9,242 nucleotides of DNA from an uncultured Phascolarctobacterium sp. (GTDB lineage Bacteria > Bacillota > Negativicutes > Acidaminococcales > Acidaminococcaceae): assembly GCA_937901335.1 (NCBI GenBank), contig CALCHC010000079.1:1-9242 (forward strand), written 5' to 3'. The first letter of the stretch is position 1; every line of letters begins with the position of its first letter. The notes beneath the pieces were generated by a model. The model ran no database searches. It worked only from the letters and a program-made list of their open reading frames with translations, and was not told the DNA's origin. Shown piece by piece: positions 1 to 5,541 of this stretch. Position numbers and translations under genes: made by a program.

Positions 1-75
1 TACAATACGGAACGAATGGCTTATGCTCTCGAATACAAAAGCCCTATCCAGTATAAAACTGAACAGGGCTTTTAA
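1..75 (+). CDS. IS3-family transposase (OrfB), C-terminal end only
   Basis: Frame 1 is open from the window edge to a TAA at 73-75 and encodes 24 residues beginning YNTERMAYALEYKSP and ending in EQGF. The pattern YN-x-E-R-(x)n-L-x-Y-K-S-P-x-x-Y is the usual C-terminal signature of the DDE integrase (OrfB) of IS3-family elements, where it follows the catalytic glutamate. The catalytic core lies outside the window, so whether the transposase is intact cannot be judged. It is read towards bsh and converges with it. The identification rests on family resemblance over a short tail; the placement in the IS3 family is fairly secure, the subgroup is not. Confidence 0.72.
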   Translation, partial: YNTERMAYALEYKSPIQYKTEQGF

Positions 76-79
76 TGTG
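37..79. terminator. Terminator-like hairpin overlapping the transposase stop
   Basis: AAAAGCCCT at 37-45 pairs with AGGGCTTTT at 65-73, and inside it CAGT (49-52) pairs with ACTG (58-61) around a five-base loop. The right arm ends in TTTTAA, and the left arm supplies a short T-run on the minus strand, so it could act in both directions: on the transposase transcript and, about 50 bases past its stop codon, on the bsh transcript. It lies inside the last 13 codons of the transposase. Termination is inferred from the structure alone. Confidence 0.5.
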
Positions 80-123
80 TCTACTTTTTGTTGACAAGTT
101 CACCTTAATGGTAGTGCCTTTTC

Positions 124-1107
124 TTAGTTTTTAAATTTTATTTCTAATTCTTTATCCAACGGATAGCTTACCAGTTTATTGCCATCCAAATCTTCCTTAT
201 GCATATCAACAGCGCATACTTGGCTGTTTTCGTAGGTAGTGTAGTAGTAAATTCCTTTATCTACATTGCAGCAGGAACTGTATATAGTTTTTTCATAAAG
301 GCCTTTGCCCATATGAACAATGCCGTTTTGCATTTCAACAGATTTTAAAATATGGAAGAATTGGCTAATGCTTTCTGTTTCGCTATCTCCGGAAACTGAA
401 TTGAGTTTTACAAAGGCAGCTTTTACGAAGCGAGACATGGAAGAAGTATCTCCCGGTAAACCTAAACCACCCATACCGTTAGAATACAAGTCTAATTGAA
501 GCGGATGTGTTTTACCGCCAAAGTTGTTTTGAGGTTGTTCGTTGGAAAGGTGTATGTAATTATTAAGATTAAAGATTTGGTGTTCAAAAGTAGGGTTATT
601 AGTAAGCACTCCAATAGGGTTAGCGTAGATTTTGATACCTTCTTTTACTGATTCAATAGTAATGGAGCGTTCTTTATCCGCAATAATCCAGTGTAGGGGA
701 GATAGAGGAAGTTTGTCGCTAAAGTTTTCCTTTAAAAGGTTAATGCGTTTTAAAAGAGCTTCAGCTTCCGTAACTGTTGTGCATTGACCTAAAATCCAAG
801 GGATAAGTTCAAAGGGAGTTATATTGTCTTTACCTTCAGCGTAAGGCTTGTAATCAGCATTTTCGGGGAAGTTTAGTCCTGCGATACTCAAACCTTTTTC
901 GTTGGTTGCGTCGTAATAGAGTGGGTAATCATCTGCAACGTAAGCCATACCAATAATTGCATAATGGTTTATTAATGCACCCATTTTTCTAAAATTTAAG
1001 ACGTAGTTGCGCGGAGTAATAGTAACAGTTTCATTATAAGAAAATTGTAAGTCTAAGTTTCTGCCAAAGTAATGGTCTTTGGTTGTATAAGTTATTGCTG
1101 TACACAT
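124..1107 (-). CDS. bsh: Bile salt hydrolase / choloylglycine hydrolase family
   Basis: This 327-residue N-terminal-nucleophile hydrolase would cleave the amide bond of glycine- or taurine-conjugated bile salts. It starts MCTAITY, so removal of Met exposes Cys2 as the nucleophile. Family active-site positions are visible: Arg16 and Asp19 in FGRNLD, Asn79 in AGLNFP, Asn170 in LTNNP and Arg226 in GDTSSMSRF. Asn at the AGLNFP position favours a bile salt hydrolase over a penicillin V acylase, which usually has Tyr there; the acylase remains the main alternative. No signal peptide is seen, so it is probably cytoplasmic. The ATG is preceded by AAAGGATGGTG, an acceptable if imperfect ribosome binding site. 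The 151 bases between the start and the nadE terminator are very AT-rich and show no clear promoter. The gene looks more AT-rich than nadE and pepF, and an IS end lies just past its stop, which hints at horizontal acquisition. Confidence 0.9.
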   Translation of the reverse strand: MCTAITYTTKDHYFGRNLDLQFSYNETVTITPRNYVLNFRKMGALINHYAIIGMAYVADDYPLYYDATNEKGLSIAGLNFPENADYKPYAEGKDNITPFELIPWILGQCTTVTEAEALLKRINLLKENFSDKLPLSPLHWIIADKERSITIESVKEGIKIYANPIGVLTNNPTFEHQIFNLNNYIHLSNEQPQNNFGGKTHPLQLDLYSNGMGGLGLPGDTSSMSRFVKAAFVKLNSVSGDSETESISQFFHILKSVEMQNGIVHMGKGLYEKTIYSSCCNVDKGIYYYTTYENSQVCAVDMHKEDLDGNKLVSYPLDKELEIKFKN

Positions 1108-1246
1108 AGGGCACCATCCTTTTATATAGAGAGCTGTGTTTTATTTACCATGTACTTCATCATAATAGCTCTTTTTAATTTTACAACGAGACTAATTTAA
1201 GTATGTGTTATTACTATGGCGTATTATCAATAAAAGTTTTATATCT

Positions 1247-1286
1247 TAAAAAATAAAAGAGGCTAGGACGAATTTGTCTTAGCCTC
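1247..1286 (-). terminator. Rho-independent terminator of nadE
   Basis: GAGGCTAGGAC (1259-1269) pairs with GTCTTAGCCTC (1276-1286), 11 base pairs including one G-U, around the loop GAATTT. Read on the minus strand, the stem is followed by a T-rich run (complement of 1247-1258). It starts 20 bases past the nadE stop codon and so separates nadE from bsh. In the plus direction the bases after the stem (GAAAGTTTTTAT) are less ideal. Confidence 0.85.
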
Positions 1287-1306
1287 GAAAGTTTTTATAG
1301 GGTATT

Positions 1307-3199
1307 TTATTTTAACAGTTCTTCTTTTAATTGGTAGTACTCTCTAGAGAAGTAGGGAGTAAGCTGCGCTTCACGGTGGTCGTAGCCAAAAGCACGCTTG
1401 GTGATGGACATAATGGGCGGTGCTTGAATACGTTTAGCAACGCTAAAGCCAGCAAAAAGTTTCCACCAACGCTCCAAGTCTGCGATGAATTCAGCAGGGG
1501 TGGAGAACGCATTAGCGATTACTTCTTCTTTACAACCAAGTTCTTCTGCCAAAGTTCCTGCTTTATACCAACGGAGTACATCTGCAGGAGTTGTCTTATG
1601 CCAATTTTCTACGAAGGATGCCAAAAGGTAATCATGGTATTCGTAGATGAGAGGATCGCCACCAGTTCCAACAGTTTGAGAATCGGAAAGTTCAGCGCTA
1701 GGACGAATGGTGAAGATTTCCGCAGGGATGACTTCACGTTCAAAGATTACTTCGTTCAAGTAACGACCAAGAGCATAAACTTGATGCTTCCACAAATCGC
1801 CAATCATAGCAAGTGCACCGCAGATGTCACCATAGAAGGTGCAGTAACCAACAGTGATTTCTGCTTTGTTGGAGTTACAGGAGAAGGCACCACCAAAAGC
1901 TGCGGAAGCTGCTGCGATAATGCGCGCACCTCTGTCGCGAGCTTGGATGTTTTCTTTTACGATGTTGCTGAGGGTGAGGTTGAAGCTGCTACCATCTGCC
2001 ATATTGGTAATGGGAGTGGTGGTAAGCTGTTCTTCCGTATGCTCGCAGCTGTGGGAGATGGGTACTACTGCGTAGTTAGCTCCCAAGTTTTTCGCAAGGT
2101 TATAGGCAATATTTTTAGTGGTTTCTGAATTGTAGGCAGAGGGCAAGTTAATGAGCAGTACATTTTCTGCACCTAAGATATCTGCATACATAGCTGCAGT
2201 GATAGCAGAATCGATACCACCGCTTAAACCGATGGTCATCTTTTTGATACCACATTGGTTCAAGAATTTTTCTGTGCCATAGCGCAGAGATTTGTAAATA
2301 GATTCCGGCTCTTGGGGCAGGGCTGCAACGCTGTTATCTCCAACGAAGGAGCCTGTTTCTGTATCCCAAGTACATTCTAAAAGTGTATCTGCATACATTT
2401 CAGCAGAGGTAATCAAAGTACCATCTGCATTGTAGGCAGAGGAGCAACCGTCATAAGTGAAGACGTTTTTACCATTATTTTGGATGCCTACATTGTTGCA
2501 GTACACAAGGGGAACGCCTGCTTCTTTGGCTTGTGCACCAAAAAGTTTGTTGCGCTTTTTGTTCTTGCCTAAGCTGTAGGGGGAGCAGGAAAGGTTAAAG
2601 AGAATTTCTGCACCATTGTTCGCCAAGGTTTGGGGAACGTTGAGGTGATAGTTTTCAGTCCAACCGTCTTCGCAAATCATTAAGCCAACTTTGATTTGTT
2701 TACCACGAATGGTAATTTCTAAAGGTTGGAGCGCTTCTGCAACTACAGCGTCTTCTTCTGCACACAGCTTTTGCAAACTGTAGAAGTAGCGGTAATCGTC
2801 AAACTCGCGGTAGTTGGGCAGGGAGTTTTTAATAATAAAGTTTCGGCCCATGTAACCGCCAAAGACTTTGCCGTTTTGACAAGCTACTACAGCGTTGTAT
2901 TTACGCAAACGACCATCTTCATTTAGCTTATCTTTTTCAAAGGCAACATTGCCAAACATAATGCAAATATCTTGGGAAGCTTCTACGATTTTTTCTGCAT
3001 AGTATTGGCAGTCGTCAAGGAAGGTTTGTTGTTCCCAAAGGTCACCAATCAAGTAACCGGGGATACACATTTCAGGTAACAATAAAATATCCGCCTGCTT
3101 TTCTTTAGCGGCAGAGATAAGTTCTAATATTTTTTTATAGTTTTCATCGGGACGACCGGGAATAATATCCATTTGTCCGCAAATTATCTTAATAAGCAC
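1307..3199 (-). CDS. nadE: Glutamine-dependent NAD+ synthetase
   Basis: It makes NAD+ from nicotinic acid adenine dinucleotide, ATP and glutamine, the last step of NAD synthesis. Two domains are visible in about 630 residues. The N-terminal nitrilase-type glutaminase domain (about 1-280) has the Glu-Lys-Cys triad: Glu43 in LLPEMCIPGY, Lys124 in FIIKNSLPNY and Cys176 in LMICEDGW. The C-terminal synthetase domain (about 300-630) has the PP-loop SGGIDS at 326-331. This is the long form that produces its own ammonia. The reading frame is open from a GTG at 3205, but the only ribosome binding site, GAGGTG (complement of 3205-3210), overlaps that codon and is well spaced for the GTG at 3199. The protein would then start MLIKIICGQMD, so I place the start there. 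It is divergent from ybaK, with a shared promoter region, and has its own terminator. Confidence 0.95.
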   Translation of the reverse strand: MLIKIICGQMDIIPGRPDENYKKILELISAAKEKQADILLLPEMCIPGYLIGDLWEQQTFLDDCQYYAEKIVEASQDICIMFGNVAFEKDKLNEDGRLRKYNAVVACQNGKVFGGYMGRNFIIKNSLPNYREFDDYRYFYSLQKLCAEEDAVVAEALQPLEITIRGKQIKVGLMICEDGWTENYHLNVPQTLANNGAEILFNLSCSPYSLGKNKKRNKLFGAQAKEAGVPLVYCNNVGIQNNGKNVFTYDGCSSAYNADGTLITSAEMYADTLLECTWDTETGSFVGDNSVAALPQEPESIYKSLRYGTEKFLNQCGIKKMTIGLSGGIDSAITAAMYADILGAENVLLINLPSAYNSETTKNIAYNLAKNLGANYAVVPISHSCEHTEEQLTTTPITNMADGSSFNLTLSNIVKENIQARDRGARIIAAASAAFGGAFSCNSNKAEITVGYCTFYGDICGALAMIGDLWKHQVYALGRYLNEVIFEREVIPAEIFTIRPSAELSDSQTVGTGGDPLIYEYHDYLLASFVENWHKTTPADVLRWYKAGTLAEELGCKEEVIANAFSTPAEFIADLERWWKLFAGFSVAKRIQAPPIMSITKRAFGYDHREAQLTPYFSREYYQLKEELLK

Positions 3200-3215
3200 T
3201 TGCACACCTCGTTAG

Positions 3216-3244
3216 TTGCAATTAAACATATCTGATGATATTAT
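3216..3244 (+). promoter_or_regulatory. Candidate sigma-A-type promoter for ybaK
   Basis: TTGCAA (3216-3221), a 17-base spacer and TATTAT (3239-3244) give a reasonable housekeeping promoter. Transcription would start near 3251, giving a leader of about 38 bases before the TTG start. That start site lies at the ATG of 3250, another reason to reject that ATG as the translation start. Confidence 0.5.
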
Positions 3245-3248
3245 AGCA
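3240..3248 (-). promoter_or_regulatory. Extended -10 promoter for nadE
   Basis: Read on the minus strand, this is TGCTATAAT, a perfect -10 box with the TGn extension, about 40 bases upstream of the chosen nadE start. No good -35 box lies 16-18 bases upstream, which an extended -10 can compensate for. It overlaps the -10 box of the plus-strand ybaK promoter by five bases. Confidence 0.6.
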
Positions 3249-3272
3249 AATGTGGAGTGATTATGCCACTTT

Positions 3273-3280
3273 GGAGGAGG
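3273..3280 (+). promoter_or_regulatory. Ribosome binding site that sets the ybaK TTG start
   Basis: GGAGGAGG ends eight bases before TTG at 3289. It is close to a perfect match to the 16S rRNA anti-Shine-Dalgarno sequence. It lies inside the frame that would be read from the in-frame ATG at 3250, for which no ribosome binding site is visible, so the TTG is preferred. Confidence 0.85.
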
Positions 3281-3288
3281 TTTTTACC

Positions 3289-3771
3289 TTGAAACATAAC
3301 AAAAAAACTAATGCTGCCCGCATTTTGGACGATATGAATATTACTTACCGCATCATGGAATATGAAGTGGATGAAAATAATTTGGACGCTGTTCATGTAG
3401 CTAATTCTGTTGGTATGCCAGCAGAGCAAGTGTTTAAAACTTTGGTTATCCGTGGTGATAAAACTGGCGTGCTTTTTGCAGTTATTCCCGGTAATGGTGA
3501 ACTAGACTTAAAAGCTTTGGCGAAAGTTAGTGGTAATAAACGTACTGAGCTTGTTCCTTTGAAAGAAGTACTGCCTTTGACCGGTTATATTCGTGGCGGC
3601 TGCACTTCCTTAGGTGCTAAGAAAAATTACCCTGTATTTATTGATGAAACCTGCGTGCTGTGGGATGAAATGGCAGTGAGTGCAGGTCAACGCGGGATGC
3701 AACTTGTACTTGCTCCTGACGATTTAGTGCGTGCGACCAACGCAACTGTTGCACCGCTCATCTTTGAATGA
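3289..3771 (+). CDS. ybaK: Cys-tRNA(Pro)/Cys-tRNA(Cys) deacylase, YbaK/EbsC type
   Basis: This 160-residue protein belongs to the YbaK/ProX trans-editing family, cytoplasmic enzymes that hydrolyse cysteine mischarged on tRNA(Pro) by prolyl-tRNA synthetase. Family landmarks in order: KTNAARILDD (6-15), VFKTLV (48-53) with the conserved Lys50, the block ELDLKALAKVSGNKRTEL (71-88), GYIRGGCTSLG (99-109) and SAGQRG (131-136). The length is typical for a stand-alone member. The start is TTG, set by a strong ribosome binding site; the in-frame ATG at 3250 would add 13 atypical residues. No terminator is visible before thrC, so some transcripts may read through, although thrC has its own promoter seven bases past this stop codon. 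Confidence 0.92.
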   Translation: MKHNKKTNAARILDDMNITYRIMEYEVDENNLDAVHVANSVGMPAEQVFKTLVIRGDKTGVLFAVIPGNGELDLKALAKVSGNKRTELVPLKEVLPLTGYIRGGCTSLGAKKNYPVFIDETCVLWDEMAVSAGQRGMQLVLAPDDLVRATNATVAPLIFE

Positions 3772-3777
3772 TGACAC

Positions 3778-3806
3778 TTGTCCATTTACAGGAAATATGG
3801 TATTAT
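3778..3806 (+). promoter_or_regulatory. Promoter of thrC
   Basis: TTGTCC (3778-3783), a 17-base spacer and TATTAT (3801-3806), preceded by TGG at 3798-3800, make an extended -10 promoter. The predicted start near 3813 gives a leader of roughly 175 bases, unusually long for this window, that carries the two structures listed next. Confidence 0.6.
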
Positions 3807-3811
3807 CTTTT

Positions 3812-3842
3812 TATATAAATTGATTGCTACTCAATTTAGATA
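3812..3842 (+). promoter_or_regulatory. Inverted repeat at the predicted thrC transcription start
   Basis: TAAATTGA (3816-3823) and TCAATTTA (3831-3838) are perfect inverted repeats around a seven-base centre. Beyond one mismatch the pairing continues for three more bases (3812-3814 with 3840-3842). It could be a repressor operator placed over the start site or a hairpin at the 5' end of the transcript. I cannot name a regulator. Confidence 0.4.
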
Positions 3843-3848
3843 GAATAA

Positions 3849-3969
3849 AAAATAATTAGAAGTGATGGAAGGCGAGGAACAGCGATGTTTATGAAGCGAA
3901 GGCGTACTGATAGTACGTCGAGCAAGTAAATGAGCTGTGACAAAGCATAACATTACTTATAATTATTTT
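3849..3969 (+). other. Long imperfect hairpin in the thrC leader
   Basis: The outer arms 3849-3867 and 3951-3969 pair at 18 of 19 positions, including one G-U. Moving inward, ACAGC (3879-3883) pairs with GCTGT (3934-3938), TTTAT (3888-3892) with GTAAA (3926-3930), and GC (3896-3897) with GC (3922-3923). The tip is an eight-pair stem, GGCGTACT (3901-3908) with AGTACGTC (3912-3919), around a three-base loop. The 3' arm ends one base before the thrC ribosome binding site. There is no T-box consensus. It may be a dispersed palindromic repeat of this lineage or a regulatory leader RNA. The structure is seen directly; the role is not known. Confidence 0.7.
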
Positions 3970-3986
3970 AAAAGGTGGTTATTTTT

Positions 3987-5477
3987 ATGTTATTCGTAAG
4001 TACTCGCGGTAAAACCGATTTAGTTAGCGCTTCTCACGCCATTACTCGTGGCTTGGCAGGCGATGGCGGTTTGTTTGTTCCCAAACGTTTTCCGCAAATC
4101 CGTTTAGGCGATATTAAAGCTATGGAAAAGAAACCTTACACTGAACGTGCAGTAGATATCTTGTTGCAATTCTTGACTGACTTCACTGAAGATGAACTGC
4201 GTGAATGTGTAACCAATGCTTACGCTCCTGAAAAATTTGGTGGCGAGCCTGCACCTTTGGTAAAAGTAAATGCCAACACTTCCGTTTTGGAATTGTGGCA
4301 TGGTCCTACTTCTGCTTTTAAAGATATGGCATTGCAACTTTTGCCCCACGTTCTTACTAAAGCAATTGCTAAGACTGGTGAAAAACATAAGGTTGTAATT
4401 CTGGTTGCTACTTCTGGCGATACCGGTAAAGCTGCTCTCGAAGGTTTTGCTGATGTAGATGGTACTGAAATAATTGTATTCTATCCTAGCCAAGGTGTAA
4501 GCGATATCCAAAAACGTCAAATGATTACCCAAATGGGCAAGAACGTTAAAGTTTTTGGTATTGAAGGCAATTTTGACGATGCACAACGTGGCGTAAAAGA
4601 AATTTTTGGTAACGAAGCGTTGGCTGCGGAACTGGAAGAAAAAGGTTACGCTTTCTCTTCTGCTAACTCCATCAACTGGGGACGCCTTGTACCGCAAATC
4701 GTTTACTATTTTAGTGCTTATGTTGATGCTGTTAAAGCAGGTAGCATTAAAATGGGTGACAGCATTAACTTTGTTGTTCCTACAGGTAACTTTGGTAACA
4801 TTCTTGCCGGCTACTATGCTAAGCTGATGGGCTTGCCTGTGGAACGTTTGTTGTGCGCATCTAACAGTAACAACGTACTTACTGATTTCATCAATACCGG
4901 TGTTTATGACAAACGCCGTGAATTCTTCAAAACAGTTTCTCCGTCCATGGATATTCTGGTTTCCAGTAACTTGGAACGTTTGCTTTACGCAATCACCAAT
5001 GAAAACGCAGAAAAAGTTGATGCCTTAATGGATAAACTGAACACTGAAGGTAGCTACAAAATCGAAGAAGAACATTTGAAAATTATTCAAAGTGAATTCT
5101 TTGCAGCTTGGGTTGATGAAGTTGAAACTAAAGAAGCAATCGCTCGCGTTTACAGCGATTATAATTATTTAATGGATACCCATACTGCAGTTGCTTGGCG
5201 TGCTTTGGAAAAATATCGTCTGCTCACCAGTGATGAAACCTTTACCATCGTACTTTCTACTGCTAGCCCGTACAAGTTCTGCGACAGCGTACTGGAAGCT
5301 TTGGAAGATAAAAAGCAAACCGAAACTGAACCTTTCGCATTGCTCCGTAAATTAAATGAAAAAACTAACGCTCCCATTCCTGAAAGAATGTTGGCTTTGG
5401 AAACCATGCCCATTATCCACGGTGATGTAATTCCTGCTGACACCATGGAAGAAGCAGTAGTTGAATACTTGAAATAA
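3987..5477 (+). CDS. thrC: Threonine synthase
   Basis: This PLP enzyme converts O-phospho-L-homoserine to L-threonine and phosphate, the last step of threonine synthesis, in the cytoplasm. The 496-residue protein fits the longer threonine synthase class (the E. coli/yeast type). Landmarks: the N-terminal block FVSTRG (3-8) and GLAGDGGLFVP (22-32), the PLP lysine Lys112 in GPTSAFKDMA, SGDTGKAA (143-150), NSINWGR (227-233), and GNFGN (267-271), which binds the cofactor phosphate. An in-frame GTG at 3975 lies inside the ribosome binding site AAAGGTGG (3971-3978), which is correctly spaced eight bases before ATG 3987, so the ATG is the start. No homoserine dehydrogenase or kinase gene is adjacent. 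It is transcribed from its own promoter and ends at a bidirectional terminator shared with pepF. Confidence 0.95.
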   Translation: MLFVSTRGKTDLVSASHAITRGLAGDGGLFVPKRFPQIRLGDIKAMEKKPYTERAVDILLQFLTDFTEDELRECVTNAYAPEKFGGEPAPLVKVNANTSVLELWHGPTSAFKDMALQLLPHVLTKAIAKTGEKHKVVILVATSGDTGKAALEGFADVDGTEIIVFYPSQGVSDIQKRQMITQMGKNVKVFGIEGNFDDAQRGVKEIFGNEALAAELEEKGYAFSSANSINWGRLVPQIVYYFSAYVDAVKAGSIKMGDSINFVVPTGNFGNILAGYYAKLMGLPVERLLCASNSNNVLTDFINTGVYDKRREFFKTVSPSMDILVSSNLERLLYAITNENAEKVDALMDKLNTEGSYKIEEEHLKIIQSEFFAAWVDEVETKEAIARVYSDYNYLMDTHTAVAWRALEKYRLLTSDETFTIVLSTASPYKFCDSVLEALEDKKQTETEPFALLRKLNEKTNAPIPERMLALETMPIIHGDVIPADTMEEAVVEYLK

Positions 5478-5496
5478 TTTAATACACAAAAAATTA

Positions 5497-5535
5497 GAGG
5501 CTTACTTCGGATTTGAAGTAAGCCTCGTTTTATTT
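5497..5535. terminator. Bidirectional terminator between thrC and pepF
   Basis: GAGGCTTACTTC (5497-5508) and GAAGTAAGCCTC (5515-5526) form a perfect 12-base-pair stem with the loop GGATTT. On the plus strand GTTTTATTT follows. On the minus strand the complement of the A-run at 5488-5493 supplies T residues. It sits 19 bases past the thrC stop and 15 bases past the pepF stop, so it serves both converging genes. Confidence 0.92.
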
Positions 5536-5541
5536 GTTATA

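Larger units (their letters stand above)
1..102 (+). mobile_element. Right end of an IS3-family insertion sequence (partial)
   Basis: The transposase tail is followed within 30 bases by a segment that looks like the right terminal repeat and would end in CA near position 102, as IS3-family ends do. A perfect TTGACA lies at 91-96, pointing outward. In IS3-family elements such as IS2 and IS911 a -35 box in the right end pairs with a -10 box in the left end when the circular intermediate forms. The left end is outside the window, so the exact boundary and the target duplication cannot be confirmed. No matching -10 box is seen about 17 bases downstream in the flank. Confidence 0.55.

Noticed and set aside
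91..119. Hybrid promoter formed by the IS end reading into the flank
   Set aside because: TTGACA is perfect, but the bases 17 downstream (GTGCCT) are not a -10 box, and the direction is antisense to bsh.
1230..1242. ATAAAA-G-TTTTAT palindrome upstream of bsh
   Set aside because: It is short, consists only of A/T in the arms and is likely by chance in this sequence.
1108..1258. Promoter of bsh (for example TATTAT on the minus strand at 1167-1162, or TTGATA at 1230-1225)
   Set aside because: No pair of boxes has acceptable spacing and match. The region is so AT-rich that single hexamers are expected by chance.
1331..2128. A 265-codon open frame on the plus strand inside nadE
   Set aside because: It is antisense to a clear NAD+ synthetase, has no recognisable domain and has an odd composition; it is a shadow frame of the real gene.
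3865..3894. A nine-codon leader peptide (MEGEEQRCL) in the thrC leader
   Set aside because: It contains no threonine codons, has no ribosome binding site and lies inside the long hairpin, so an attenuation peptide is not supported.
3772..3986. A T-box or other known riboswitch before thrC
   Set aside because: The conserved T-box core (AGGGTGGNACCGCG type) is absent and no other riboswitch consensus is recognisable.
4104..4697. A 197-codon open frame on the minus strand inside thrC
   Set aside because: It lies wholly antisense to threonine synthase, matches no family I recognise and has no ribosome binding site of note.
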